Positions 1 to 11,951 are shown, numbered from the stretch's first letter. The stretch: DNA of 64,000 nucleotides from Eutreptiella sp. 'Long Island Sound 2002' (GCA_964036045.1 OZ038388.1:1559501-1623500), one strand, 5' to 3'. Notes: a model not told the origin generated them from the letters alone. Numbers and translations are program-made.

Positions 1-1815
1 AACCCACTTTTTAGGGGGGGGGTGGGGGTGGGGGTGGGGGGTTGGGGGGGGGTCAAAAATGTCGAAAAAATGACCCCCCCCTTTTTTTGGGTCGAAAATC
101 ATGAATCTTTTGGTTTTTTTCGATTTTGAGCCGAAAAAGTGTTTCCGGGTCCCGACTCCATAGGGTTTGTATGGCGCGGAGTGGGGACGAGCGCTTATGC
201 AGTTGATGCACTTTTCAGCCATTTTTGCTATGTTGGCGGTTTTGGCAACCTCGGTGAACCCGTGGTACCCACCCTGAGGGGTGCGAGTGGGGATGTTGTG
301 ACAGTATATGCCTACTAGGATACGAAAGGACGTTTTTTGCAGTCTCTAGCTTTGCTTATGGCCGTTCACAACCCGTGCCAAAGACGCGAAATGACTGTTT
401 CCACCAATAATGGCCTAGTGAATGGGGAGGTACACAACCTGCTTGTGCAGTTTTTCACCCCGGACAGCTCAAAAATCGAAGTTTTCGAAACTTGTTTTGT
501 TGATATTGTGACCACCCAAAATGACCATCCAAGCTATGCAAAGCATGTTTTAGGCCGTATTTACGTGTTTTTCACCCTATTTGGGTATCAGGTCGGGGGG
601 GGGGGGTTGTCTCCCAAGGGACGGGTGCACAACCTGCTTATGCAGTTTTCAACCTGGGCAGCTCAAAAATCGAAGTTTTCAAACTTGTTTTTTTGATATT
701 GTGACCACCCAAAATGACCATCCAAGCTATGCAAAGCATGTTTTAGGCCGTATTTACGTGTTTTTCACCTATTTGGGTATCAGGTCGGGGGGGGGGGGTG
801 TCTCCCAAGGGACGGGTGCACAACCTGCTTATGCAGTTTTTCAACCCGGACAGCTCAAAAATCGAAGTTTTCGAAATCTGTTTCTTGATATTGTGACCAC
901 CTAAAATGACCATCCAAGCTATGCAAAGCATGTTTTAGGCCGTATTTACGTGTTTTTCACCCATATTTGGGTATCAGGTCGGGGGGGGGGTGTCTTCCCA
1001 AGGGACGGGTGCATAACCTGCTTATGCAGTTTTTCAACCCGGACAGCTCAAAAATCGAAGTTTTCAAAACTTGTTTTTTTGTTATTGTGACCACCCAAAA
1101 TGACCATCCAAGGTTGTAAAGCATGTTTTAGGCCACATTTACCTGTTTTTCACCCTATTTGGGAATCAGGTCCGGGGGGGGGGGGGGGGGGGGGGGGGCT
1201 CCTAGGGGATTGGTACACAACCTGCTTATGCAGTTTTTCACCCGGACAGCTCAAAAATGGAAGTTTTTGAAACTTGTTTTTTTTGATATTGTGACCACCT
1301 AAATGACCATCCAAGGTATGTAAAGCATATTTTAGGCCGTATGTACATCTTTTTCACCCCATTTGGGTATTAGGTCCAAGGGGGGGGGGGGTCTCCCAAG
1401 GGATGGTACTCAACCTGCTTATGCAGTTTGTCACCGTGGACAGCTGAAAAATCGAAGTTTTCGAAACTTGTTTTTTGATACCGTGATCACCTAAAAGGAT
1501 CATCCAAGGTATGTAAAGCATATTTAGGCCGTATGTACATCTTTTTCACCCTATTTGGGTATTAGGTCCCGGGGGTGGGGGGGGGTCCTCCAAGGGATTG
1601 GTACACAACTTGCTAGTGCACTTTTTCACCCTAGGCTGCTCAAAAATCGAAGTTTTCGAAACTTGTTTTTTTGATACCGTGATCACCTAAAATGATCATC
1701 CAAGGTATGTAAAGCATGTTTTAGCCGGTATTTATGTAGTTTCCACCCTATTTTTGGGTGTGTGTTGCTCGCGGTAGATTCTCTGCGAGGTGGACTTGCC
1801 GAAGGCAATAGAATT
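1..1815. mobile_element. Family A TIR element, copy 1 (cut by window start)
   Basis: The sequence enters inside a repeated element: bases 1-420 match the interior of the copies at about 2319-2650 and 4270-4680. The element then runs through a tandem array and ends with CTCTGCGAGGTG at 1781-1792, followed by a tail ending AAGGCAATAGAAT. The reverse complement of the 12-bp end is the left end of the complete copy at 4062. No transposase frame is visible, so it is read as non-autonomous. Confidence 0.7.
425..1770. repeat. Tandem array 1, ~195-bp monomer with poly-G tracts
   Basis: A monomer of about 190-200 bp repeats head to tail, with unit starts near 430, 625, 817, 1010, 1212, 1406 and 1601, recognisable by ACAACCTGCTTATGCAG. 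Each unit carries a G-run of 8 to over 20 bases near its end, and length variation of this run accounts for most of the period variation. Short open frames inside are a by-product of the repeat and are not genes. Confidence 0.85.
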
Positions 1816-2118
1816 TCGGAAACTGATTTTTTTGATATTATGACCATCCAAAATGATCAAATATCCTATGTAAAGCATGTTTTAGCCCCTCTTTATGTCC
1901 TTTTTCACACTATTTGGGTGTTGGGGGGGGGGTCCCAAGGGGTCTAGGGCACAACCTGCTTGTGCAGTTTTTTTAGCCTCAGCAGCTCAAGAATGGTTGT
2001 CCCTCTCCCCTCTTCGGGTGCCTTGCCGAAGGCAATAGAATTAATTATTGGCTTCATGCCTTACGCAAAAATGGGTTCCACAAAAAAATCGCAAAAATAC
2101 AATAGTTTTTGCCCTGCC
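1816..2118. repeat. Diverged array unit and a second element terminus
   Basis: One degenerate array monomer is followed at about 2015-2043 by a terminus of the form GTGCCTTGCCGAAGG plus CAATAGAAT. This is the same terminal tail as the copies ending at 1815, 4060, 15195 and 31375. The segment runs into the scaffold gap. Confidence 0.5.
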
Positions 2119-2318
2119 NNNNNNNNNNNNNNNNNNNNNNNNNNNNNNNNNNNNNNNNNNNNNNNNNNNNNNNNNNNNNNNNNNNNNNNNNNNNNNNNNN
2201 NNNNNNNNNNNNNNNNNNNNNNNNNNNNNNNNNNNNNNNNNNNNNNNNNNNNNNNNNNNNNNNNNNNNNNNNNNNNNNNNNNNNNNNNNNNNNNNNNNNN
2301 NNNNNNNNNNNNNNNNNN
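2119..2318. other. Assembly gap (200 N)
   Basis: Exactly 200 N. The flanks come from corresponding parts of the family A element, so the missing sequence is probably more of the same repeat. The fixed length marks a scaffolding join of unknown true size. Confidence 0.98.
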
Positions 2319-4060
2319 GGGTCGAAAATCATGAATCTTTTGGTTTTTTTTGATTTTGAGCCGAAAAAGTGTTTCCGGGTCCCGACTCCATGGGGTTTGT
2401 ATGGGGCGGAGTGGGACGAGCGCTAATCTAGTTTTATGCACTTTTTTCAGCCATTTTTGCTATGTTGGCGGTTTTGGCGACCTCGGTGACCCCGTGGTAT
2501 CCACTTTGAGGGGTGTGAGTGGGGATGTTGTGACAGTATCTGCCTCCTAGTATACGGAAGGACGTTTTTTGCAGTCTCTAGCCTTGCTTAGGGCCGTTCA
2601 CAACCCGTGCCAAAAACGCAAAAATGGCTCTTTCCCACCAATAATGGCTTAGTGAATGGGCTGGTACACAACCTGCTTATGCAGTTTTTTACCCTGGACA
2701 GCTCAAAAATCGAAGTTTCCGAAACTTACTTTTTTGACATCGTGATCACCCAAAATGACCATCCAAGGTATGTAAAAGCATGTTTTAGGCCGTATTTACG
2801 TGTTTTTCACCCGATTTGGGTATTAGGTCCGGGGGGGGGGGGGGGGGGGGCTTCCAAGGGATTGGTACACAACCTGCTTATGCACTTTTTCACTATGGGC
2901 AGCTCAAAAACGAAGTTTTCGAAGCTTATTTTTTTGATGTTGTGACCACTTAAAATGACCATCCAAGCTATGCAAAGCATGTTTTAGGCCGTATTTGCGT
3001 GTTTTTCACCCTATTTGGGTGTTAGGTCCGGGGGGGGGGGGGGTCTCCCAAGGGACGGGTGCACAACCTGCTTATGCAGTTTTTCACCCCGGACAGCTCA
3101 AAAATCGAAGTTTTTGAAACTTTTTTTTTTGATATCCTGACCACCCAAAATGACATTTCAAGCTATGCAAAGCATATTTTAGGCCGTATTTACGTGTTTT
3201 TCACCCTATTTGGGTGTTGGGTCCGGGGGGGGGGGTGTCTCCCAAGGGACGGGTGCACAACTTGCTTATGCAGTTTTTCACCCCGGACAGCTCAAAAATC
3301 GAAGTTTTCGAAGCTTATTTTTTTGATATTGTGACCACCTAAAATGACCCATCCAAGCTATGGAAAGCATGTTTTAGGCCGTATTTACGTGTTTTTCACC
3401 CTTTTTGGGTGTTAGGTCGGGGGGGGGGGTGTCTCCCAGGGGACGGGTGCACAACCTGCTTATGCAGTTTTTCACCCCGGACAGCTCAAAAATCGAAGTT
3501 TTCGGAACATATTTTTTTGATATTGTGACCACCCAAAATGACCATCCAAGCTATGGAAAGCATGTTTTAGGCCGTATTTACGTGTTTTTCACCCTATTTG
3601 GGTATCAGGTCGGGGGGGGGGGGGGGGGGGGGGGGCTCCCAAGGGACGGGTGCACAACCTGCTTATGCAGTTTTTCACCCCGGACAGCTCAAAAATGGAA
3701 GTTTTTGAAACTTGTTTTTGTGATATTGTGACCACCTAAAATGACCATCCAAGGTATGTAAAGCATGTTTTAGGCCGTATTTACGTGTTTTTCACCCGAT
3801 TTGGGTATTAGGTCCAAGGGGGGGGGGGGGGGTCTCCCAAGGGATTGGTACACAACCTGCTGATGCAGTTTGTCACCCTGGGCACCTCAAAAATCGAAGT
3901 TTTCGAAACTTTTTTTTTTGATACCGTGATCACCTAAAATGATCATCCAAGGTATGTAAAGCATGTTTTAGCCGGTAATTTATGTAGTTTCCACCCTATT
4001 TTGGGTGTGTGTTGCTCGCGGTAGATTCTCTGCGAGGTGGACTTGCCGAAGGCAATAGAA
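2319..4060. mobile_element. Family A TIR element, copy 2 (left end lost in gap)
   Basis: It begins inside the element right after the N gap, repeats the unique region seen at 90-420, then carries an array of about seven ~195-bp monomers. It ends with CTCTGCGAGGTG at 4028-4039 and the tail AAGGCAATAGAA. Copy 3 begins at the next bases, so the two copies abut with no spacer. Confidence 0.7.
2655..4010. repeat. Tandem array 2 of the ~195-bp monomer
   Basis: Monomers start near 2663, 2865, 3060, 3253, 3448, 3650 and 3848. G-runs reach about 20 bases. The last monomers change TATTGTGACC to TACCGTGATC, as do the last monomers of arrays 1 and 3, so the distal variant is ordered and shared between copies. 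Confidence 0.85.
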
Positions 4061-4061
4061 T

Positions 4062-5478
4062 CACCTCGCAGAGGTTGTTAGATCAAAGCCAGGCAGGCGT
4101 ATATAGGGGAAAACGCCACATACCCCCCCATTTTGGCCATTTTGGGGCTATTCGCGTACCCTACCCCAAGGGGTTGAATTGTTAGTTTAACCCCTTGTAA
4201 AATCATTATTTTGTCCAATAAACGCATCCCCCAATGAGTTTTTGGTCCGGACCCCCCCAAACCCCCCCACTTGAAACCCACTTTTTTCAGGTTTTGAGGG
4301 AGGGCGGGGGGGTGGGGGGGGGGTCAAAAAATGACCCCCCCCTTTTTTTGGGTCGAAAATCATGAATCTTTTGGTTTTTTTTGATTTTGAGCCGAAAAAG
4401 TTTTTCCAGCTCCCGACTCTATGGGGTTTGTATGGGGCGGAGTGGGACGAGCGCTTATGCAGTTGATGCACTTTTCAGCCATTTTTGCTATGTTGGCGGT
4501 TTTGGCGACCTCGGTGACCCTGTGGTACCTACTCTGAGGGGTGCAAGTGGGGATGTTGTGACAATATATGCCTACTAGGATACGGAAGGACGTTTTTTGC
4601 AGTCTCTAGCCTTGCTTAGGGCCGTCCACAACCCGTGCCAAAGACGCGAAATGACTGTTTCCACCAATAATGGCTTAGTGAATGGGCCAGTACACACAAC
4701 CTGCTTATGCAGTTTTTCACCCCAGGCAGCTCAAAAATCGAAGTTTTCGAAACTTGTTTGTTTGATATTGTGACCACCCAAAATGACATTTCAAGCTATG
4801 CAAAGCATGTTTTAGGCCGTATTTACGTGTTTTTCACCCTATTTGGGTGTTAGGTCCGTGGGGGGGGGGGTCTCCCAAGGGATTGGTACACAACCTGCTT
4901 ATGCAGTTTTTCACCCCGGACAGCTCAAAAATCGAAGTTTCCGAAACTTGTTTTTGTGATATTGTGACCACACAATATGACCATCCAAGGTATGTAAAGC
5001 ATGTTTTAGGCCGTATTTACGTGTTTTTCACCCGATTTGGGAATCAGGTCCGGGGGGGGGGGGGGGGGGGGCTCCCAAGGGTTTGGTACACAACCTGCTT
5101 ATGCAGTTTTTCAACCCGGGCAGCTCAAAAATCGAAGTTTTCGAAACTTGTTTGTTTGATATTGTGACCACCTAAAATGACCATCCAAGGTATGTAAAGC
5201 ATGTTTTAGGCTGTATTTACGTGTTTGTAACCTTATTTGGGTATTGGGTCGGGGGGGGGGCTCCTAGGGGATTGGTACACAACCTGCTTGTGCAGTTTTT
5301 CACCGTGGAGAGCTCAAAAATCGAAGTTTTCGAAACTTGTTTTTTTGATACCGTGATCACCTAAAATGACCATCCAAGGTATGTAAAGCATGTTTTAGGC
5401 CGTATTTATGTAGTTTCCACCCTATTTTGGGTACGTGTTGCTCGGTGTAGATTCTCTGCGAGGTGGACTTGCCGAAGG
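4062..5478. mobile_element. Family A TIR element, copy 3 (complete)
   Basis: This is the only copy with both ends visible: CACCTCGCAGAG at 4062-4073 and its exact reverse complement CTCTGCGAGGTG at 5454-5465, about 1.4 kb apart. Order inside: AT- and C-rich left part, G-rich stretch, a unique 350-bp region, then an array of about four monomers (4690-5440). A tail GACTTGCCGAAGG continues to 5478. No coding capacity is seen and no clear target-site duplication was found. Confidence 0.75.
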
Positions 5479-6323
5479 TGCCCTCCCTCGTACCAAATAT
5501 TTCCTTCAATTTTAAGGATTCTTTGTGCCATATTGTGTCAGGGGGACGCTCACCCTTTTTTTTTTTTTATATGCCATGAACTCTCTGATGTTCAAATTCC
5601 AGCAGATCATGATACAGCTTAGTTGATAGTTGTACTAGCTTCTAATCCCAAGGGTCCCGGAATCCCCAATGAACATCCACTGGGAAGCAGCAGCAAGGGG
5701 CCTTATATCCAATTTTTCCTTCATTTCTAAGGAGCAATACCAATTTTTTACCCCTTTAATTTTGGTCATCCGAAAAAAAACCCCTTAAATTAAAGCCTCT
5801 CGTGGTAGTACAAAACTAATATAGCGAATGGGGGTTTCAAGGGCTCTGGGATGTAGTGTTGTATGTTTCTCCCCTGTGAGGACACTTTTTGTAGCCACCT
5901 GTGCTGTGGAGTTTCAATGTTGGACTAGCATGGCACGGTTTTGGTGCTTCAAATGAATTGTATTTTGGTGCATTTGGTGCACTCAGGAGCTCATGGTTTC
6001 CATGGGTACACAGTGTGGATTCTCACAAGAAACACGCGCAGATCAGAGTCATCTCCATATTTCGGTGCTGCACTGTGCCCTTTGGAAGAGGGATTGAATG
6101 GGGTAGAAATAGGAGGACGAAGAGCAGAGCGAGGCTAGAAAAAATGGACAAAATTCTAGAGAGTCTCCTGCTGGCTGTTGCAATTGCTTTGTGCAAAAGG
6201 GTTGTCCAGTTCAAGACCTGGTTAGCGTTGGGGATATTTTGGTACGGAGCGTGCAAACACAGAGTACTTTTCATGCATGCCTTGTGGACTGTGCACATTT
6301 GTGACCCTGCGAACCTGCTGCAG
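5479..6323. other. No gene recognised
   Basis: AT-leaning unique-looking sequence. It contains a short poly-T run near 5555 and no frame, repeat or RNA signature that I can support. Confidence 0.4.
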
Positions 6324-6676
6324 CCATTGGTGGTTTCACTCGCACCGACCGCAACGAGTATGGGGAGCTCATCGATGCCACTGGGGGTGTGGATGAAAGC
6401 CGCCCGCCGCATGGCAACAAGGCAAAGAGTAAGGGTCATGCTTATTGTGATGCCAAGATCGGCACTGGCACATGGCCCAATATGGGGGTGGCAGCTGCCC
6501 CAGATGGGACGTACCCGTGGCTGCCGCGCAACCCCTACCAATTTCAGAGTGAGAGAGAGGCATCAGTGCTGTCTCGCGGCGAGCCCATGTTCCGCATGCT
6601 GTTTGTGCGGTCTGGGGCAGCGGCAGTAGCGAAAGCCACAGGCTCAGAAGGCGCCGGGGCAGGGGCAAAGGAGTAG
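6324..6676 (+). CDS. Possible terminal exon of an unidentified gene
   Basis: From a splice-acceptor-like CTGCTGCAG ending at 6323, the frame beginning AIGGFTRTDRNEYGE stays open to a TAG at 6674-6676, about 117 residues. The composition is protein-like (for example KIGTGTWPNMGVAAAPDG), with a basic, glycine-rich then alanine-rich C-terminus. I do not recognise the family. No upstream exon with matching phase was found, and the nearest in-frame ATG is at 6389. It could be a gene fragment or a chance frame in a GC-rich patch. Transcript evidence or a protein match would decide. Confidence 0.25.
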
Positions 6677-9175
6677 GGGTGAGGTTGGCCAGAGGCTGTG
6701 GCGGGGTCAGGCTGTGGTGGTGGTGGTCCTTTGACTCCTGAGAAGCCACACTGGCCGAAATGTCAGAGGACTGCATGTGAAGCTTGTCGAAAGCACACAG
6801 GTGAAAGTTCTGTGGCTGCCAGGCCAGGCCAGGTTTCCGAGGCAGTGCTGCCATTGAATTGTAGGGTTGAGGTAGATACCCCCGCAACCTCCAGGCACCA
6901 GAGAACCATTATTCATCCCTTCTGGCTTGCGAGGTCGCCTGAGACACACTAGTGCCCAGGACGGTGTATGCCCATCTGGGACTCGAACTTGGCACCTTCT
7001 GGCGAGTTGTCGTGTGCTATGACAACTGAACCATGTGACCTCGCTTATTGAATTGTAGGGAAAGGGTAGGATGACTGGGTTCCTAAGCCTCTCCTTTGGA
7101 GAGGATGGGTTATCTGGTGCACAACACATTACAATTAGCACGCAGATCTGATTGCACATCTTATCGGGGACAAAAGAGCGCATGCATGGATCTGCTGTGC
7201 GTGCGGGCGGGAACGTGACTGTGAGAGTAAAACCAAGCACCGCAGATTCATCCCTCCCAGGCATCTATTGGCATTTTGTAAACCCTCATTCCTCCCTGCA
7301 ATCATTCATCATCCTGTAGTACGTACCTGTGATGCCCCCCATCAAAAGTAGGCTTTTGGGAGGCTGCACAAGCTATGTCTAACTGGTTGCTGCAATGCCT
7401 CTCCTTTATTTTCTAATCCCCCATGCGTCCCACTGATGATTTGCACTCTACTATCTCTCCATCAGCAATCCTCTAATTTAAATGACTTTCGCTGACCGAT
7501 TTCCCCACAGATGCATTCTCAAGTCACCAATTAATATATGATATGGGGGTATGGTATTTGCCTGCAAATTACGAATTATTCCAAAGCTTCTTCCCAGTAC
7601 TCCCATGTTCATGGAATTGTCCCCCTTCAACGATGGCCACATAATTGTGCTGCAGTGGCTTTTCCTCGGCGCCAGTAGTGCGCTGTGCCATCTGCAAGCA
7701 GACAGAGGGGAGGAAATGGAGAACCATACATTGCTCGAAGACACCCGGAGGAGAGGAGGAAGACAGAAGCCCTGTAGAAAGCACACCAAAGATGCGTCAC
7801 CTGATACTTGATTGATTTTGCTAACCGTTGTTCTCCCTCGATGCATTTTAAAGTCACAAAACCCATTATCATCCCCCCCCCCCCCTGCTCAAGCACCGCC
7901 TTGTCTAAGCACCAGGACCCGGTCTGACTGTCACTTTTGCCGAATTTTCTGACCATACATTTTACGGCCAGAAAGTAGGCAAAGTGCAACTGTGTGCTGA
8001 TTGTAGAGGGAAAGAGGGGCTGTTTCATGCCTGTGATGAGTCCTCCTGCTCATAACAACATTCTACTTGGGTCTCAGGCATGTGACAATTATGAGTTGAG
8101 CAAAAAAGTGAATATTGGGATGGAGAACTCTTTGCTCCATTGGTGATTGAAAAGACAAAAACCTGAAGGACACCAAGCAAATTCCTCACCCTTCACATGC
8201 ACAATTCACAAGCTTCTGATGCCCCTGATGGGCAGTGAGGACCTCCAGAACTTGCTGAAATTTGCCTGCACATTGTGTTCTAGGGACCTGTTGCAACTAT
8301 TGTGCTTAGGGTGAGGTATGGGCAGGTTTTTGGGACATGCTTTCTTTTGGTACTGCACGTCGCGCGGTTGCGCCACCTTGTCTAAGCACCAGGACCCGTT
8401 CTGGCCATCACTTTCCTGACCTGGCTGGTGCTTGCGCAAGGGGGGGGGGTATATTATTACTGCTGATTGTCAAGAAAAAATTGATTCCAGCGGCATTTTG
8501 TCCAGAAACTCTTCCAAAGGCTCACAAGTGAATCGATGGGATCCCGTCGGGCAAGGGGGGGAGGGGCTCCCGTTGTTACTTTGATCTGGATGGAATTCCC
8601 TGGCGGTGAGGCAGGCCGGCAAGACGGGCGGAATGCTATGCTGTGGGCTTGATGTTGAGTCATATTGAGCACTGGTTACCCACCGTTGTGTACACCATCG
8701 CAGAGGGGGTGTCAGAATGAAAGGGATCGCTTGCCCTTCTCTCGGAGTGCCAGGAATCAGGTTTCTGACTGGACAATGTGGAGCTGCATAGAGCATCAAG
8801 AGGCACGTTCGCCAGGATTTACACCACAGCCAACAGTGCACATTGAGCTCGGCAATCATTGCTGGCCAGGTTGGATGATTGTTTGTTTCTATAGGACCGG
8901 ATTGGCTTGGCCTTTTTGGTTTTGGTTGGTAATCGTGCAGCCGTATGCAAGCATCAGCGTGCGCACTGTGGAACCCTGTGCATTCAATGTTTGGCAAATA
9001 TGGCTGAGAAGACTGCTGCCCAAGCCCTTTTTCAGGATTTTCCAGTGGCATAAGAGTATCACATGAACAACGGCCATGTGGCCTCCCAAATACTTGTTGC
9101 AATGGCGGTGGGGTAAGATGCACGCAATGGGGCTATCAGGTTTTTTTTTGGCCAACTCCATCATGCCATCATGTT
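6677..9175. other. No gene recognised; minor repeats only
   Basis: Apart from the tRNA-like module at 6968-7044, it holds a short duplicated segment (CCTTGTCTAAGCACCAGGA at about 7891 and 8379) and a C-run at 7867-7885. Open frames on both strands lack protein-like composition. Confidence 0.4.
6968..7044 (-). repeat. tRNA-like module (SINE-type)
   Basis: Read on the minus strand it has an A-box-like TGGTTCAGTTG and a B-box-like AGTTCGAGTCC at tRNA spacing, starting GCGAGGT. The acceptor ends do not pair, so it is a tRNA-derived repeat rather than a tRNA gene. Confidence 0.5.
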
Positions 9176-9649
9176 TCATGCTGATTTCAGGACGCAATCG
9201 TCAGCATGCAATTGTGCGGCTGCGGGCTCAGTCATGTTAAAGTCCAAATGCAATGTCTCACAATCTAACTGAAAATCTTGCATGAGCAATTTCTCCGTCA
9301 TATTGGCAGGCCAAGTATAACTTTTTTGCACTTTTTTTTGTATAATTTTTTTCAGAAAGTATACAGATACCCTCCCTCCCTCCACGGAACGATTTTTTGC
9401 ACACTGGTCCAAAAAACTGTGAAAATCACGAAAGTTCCCAGTATTGGCTAGTTGCCCCCCGTCCCCCGTCCTTCCCTCAAATGCAATAAACAATCTGGGA
9501 GCCCGCATTGACTCGCTTCCCACCAGGTCCAGTCTGAGTGCCACACCAACAGCTGCTAGAGGGCCTGCAGCCATCATAGTCTTGCCCAAGGTGAAGATGC
9601 GATGGCTGTGGTTCCATCCATGCAACCTCTTAGCAGACTCTTCCACCAA
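9176..9649 (-). CDS. Possible unidentified coding fragment
   Basis: A 157-codon minus-strand frame whose middle part looks protein-like: AAGPLAAVGVALRLDLVG, then LFIAFEGRTGDGG and FHSFLDQCAKNRSVEGG. I recognise no domain. No splice partner, repeat copy or neighbour supports it, and the plus strand here is equally uninformative. It may be a decayed transposon fragment or a chance frame. It is kept only because its composition is better than that of surrounding frames. Confidence 0.2.
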   Translation of the reverse strand: MVEESAKRLHGWNHSHRIFTLGKTMMAAGPLAAVGVALRLDLVGSESMRAPRLFIAFEGRTGDGGQLANTGNFRDFHSFLDQCAKNRSVEGGRVSVYFLKKIIQKKVQKSYTWPANMTEKLLMQDFQLDCETLHLDFNMTEPAAAQLHADDCVLKSA

Positions 9650-9874
9650 TTTGCAAGTTCAACCTGTCATTTTTGCTTGTGCTCCGCGACCAACGAGCAT
9701 CTACCTATCATTCTATCCAACATATTAGGTTGCATGTATCTTTTTCGTGAGTGGGTTTGCCCATGGTATAGTAGCATGCCTTTGAGCGGTGGTGGCTTGC
9801 AGTGCTACAACTAATTCAGCAGACCCAATGCTTCAAGCAAACTGCGGTCTGGCGTGGGGGGTGGGTGCCAGACC

Positions 9875-10005
9875 GAGTTTACGTTGAGGCTCCTTACCCC
9901 TGACCTGTGCTGTTTTAACCCAACCTGACCATTCCCTTTGTGTCTGTCGCTTGATTGTCAGTGTTTTTTGTCTTTTCGTAGACGTTGTTGATTGGGCGCT
10001 GTACG
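9875..10005 (+). repeat. 130-bp direct repeat, copy 1
   Basis: Begins GAGTTTACGTTGAGGC and ends near TTGGGCGCT. It recurs at 13062-13190 in the same orientation with point differences and small indels. It lies directly upstream of the ORF1-like frame at 10041 and contains a pyrimidine-rich stretch ending CGTAG, so it may be the 5' region of a repeated element. Confidence 0.6.
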
Positions 10006-10040
10006 GCGGACCATCACAACGCACTACATCATTCCTATCG

Positions 10041-11023
10041 TCATGTTTGCCCCAATTCAGTTTGATGAAGCGGTGGGATTCGTTGCAGTGCAGGCCGGCC
10101 TTTCCTGGGAGCCTTGCCGCTGTCGGTGGTGAAGGAGGCCGTGAAGCAGTTCGTGCGGCACGCCAAGGCTGCATGGGTGATAGGGGCCGCCCTCACCGAG
10201 CTTGCAGGCGAACCGATTGGGGTGACGGCGTTTAGCGTGGCCTCACCACTGCTGCCCATGTTTGAGCTGTACCAGGGGGTGCAGCTAGATTTTAGCTCAC
10301 AGGCGTGGGTCCCTGTTGCCCGGCGAGAGGAGTCCATGGATGCGGCACGGGAGGCAGCTGTTGAGAAGGCCAGGAAGCTGGAGGATGCAGCCGTAGAAGA
10401 TGAGCACGTCGGCGACGAAGACGAAACACGGCGACCGGGCCGAGGGGAGTCGGCTTGGTCGGCATTGACTAGGGCCAATATCAAAGCCCTCCGGAAACGC
10501 CCTGACGCACCGCTATGGACCAGAGGCTGCTCAAAGAGGTCGAAAAAGACCCTCGTGACGCCGGGGATGACGACCCTAGCTTCGGCGGTTTGGTTTGGTG
10601 CGTCGTCCCGCGTGGCGACGCGAATGATCTGGGGTCTTGAAGAAGCGACGGAAGCAGCTCCACGAAAAGGAGCGGCACCGGCGAAGACGGGAGCAGAAGA
10701 AAGCGCGCCGGGCCCGAAAAGGAAGGTCTAAACGGTTTGACTCCTCCTTCTGCGATGAGAGCGACTCCAGCTGGTTTGACGATAGCTGTCCTCCAGCTCG
10801 TCCGATCGCGGCAAGGCGAAGTAGACGGCGAAGGCGGTGCCGCATCAGCAGTTCGGGTAGCGGTTCCCCAAGTTTGAGTTCGTGGATGGGATTAAGCACT
10901 TCAGGAACCGGGAAGGGGTCCTCATCCAGTGTGATGGGCCCCCTTGAGACGCCGTGTGGGGACTGTGGAGCGCGTAACTGGCGCTGGGAACGTGCTGAGT
11001 TCGGGTGCGTCCCGCGCAAATGA
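10041..11023 (+). pseudogene. Decayed ORF1-like protein of a repeat element
   Basis: An ATG at 10041 opens MFAPIQFDEAVGF, but the frame stops after about 29 codons. Protein-like sequence continues in another frame from 10114 (VVKEAVKQFVRHAKAAWVIG, an acidic helical stretch near 10330-10430). It shifts again near 10500 to DQRLLKEVEKDPRDAGDDD, then becomes a strongly basic block (KKRRKQLHEKERHRRRREQK, about 10640-10720) followed by a serine-rich tail. An acidic helix followed by a basic tract would suit an ORF1 or Gag-like nucleic-acid-binding protein. At least two frameshifts mark it as decayed. A weaker copy of the first part follows the second 130-bp repeat at 13190. The family is not recognised. 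Confidence 0.35.
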
Positions 11024-11197
11024 CAGGGACCAAAGACCAGGGAGCACAGCAGCAGGCAGCACACTGTCTCAGACGGGTTTTCCACGGATGCCCCCTGTGA
11101 ACCGGGAGTCATCCCCTTCGTCACAACCCCGGGGCCTTATCCGAATGACCTGGGACTGATAGGCCTCAGGGTACCTGCCTCCACAGGCAAGCACCAG

Positions 11198-11890
11198 GTG
11201 GCCCACAGAACACCAAATCATGGGACCGTGCAGACGGGGCGGGTAGCACCGCCATCACCACTGCCTTGCGCACGCACCTTGTTCTGTGATGAATCAAATG
11301 CGAATGCAGATCACCTGGCCAGTGGCCATACAGGAACGGACTCTGGCTCACACTGTGTGAGCACATCTACAGCGGACACCGTCTCCATGCGGTCATGCTC
11401 TACTGAGGACAACTCGTCTTTTGATCAGTCATCTGTGTGTAGTATGGAAGCGGATTCCTCACCCGCCGGCGACCTTGACAGTGACATGGATGCCTATCTC
11501 AGTAGCACGGCCAGTAACAAAGCATCTATGTCCTCGGATACCTCTGGCCCGGTGGTGACGGTGACAGGGAGTCGGATTGTCACACCCCAGTCTGCTATAG
11601 GCTCATGTGCGCCCATGATGACGCACCCTCAAAACACAAAGAGGCTGGGCCGTCGGCCCCCTCCCACCACAGCTACAATCCCGATTGCTTTTACGATGCC
11701 CTTCGAGCCACACAGGGCCCCAGGAGGTGAAGAAACCTACAGTGGTGGAGTCCGTGGCGCCAGGTCAAGTCTTGCCAGACCTGTCTGCGAATGCCCCAGC
11801 TGGAGAGATGAACCATTCATCCCTGCTTGTTGTCACATGTGCACAGGAGTCACTACTGGACCCCCGCCCCCCGTGGTCAGGGTTGGTTAG
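11198..11890 (+). pseudogene. Ser/Thr-rich frame, probably part of the same repeat element
   Basis: About 230 codons from 11198 to a TAG at 11890. Residues about 45-140 are rich in Ser, Thr, Asp and Ala (for example STADTVSMRSCSTEDNSSFD), and the C-terminal part carries several Cys and Pro. It follows the basic ORF1-like block and ends about 60 bp before a tRNA-like module. A Ser/Glu-rich frame in the same position relative to a tRNA-like module occurs at 42655-43125, which hints at one element family. No enzymatic motif is visible. It may be a continuation of the decayed upstream protein. Confidence 0.3.
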
Positions 11891-11951
11891 ACTCGAACCC
11901 CCTATAAACGTTTGTCTATGTACCTAGTTTTTGTCATAATGAGTAAGAGGC

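Noticed and set aside
1960-2441. Frames spanning the first N gap
   Set aside because: They are open only because N gives no stops.
337-5167. Short plus-strand frames in the satellite arrays
   Set aside because: Each follows the monomer and breaks at poly-G length changes; there is no sign of selection.
425-5440. CRISPR array
   Set aside because: Units of ~195 bp are homologous over their full length with no variable spacers, in a eukaryotic genome.
8470-9123. 217-codon minus-strand frame
   Set aside because: Composition (Pro, Cys, His, Trp scattered) is typical of a chance frame, with no motif and no splice partner.
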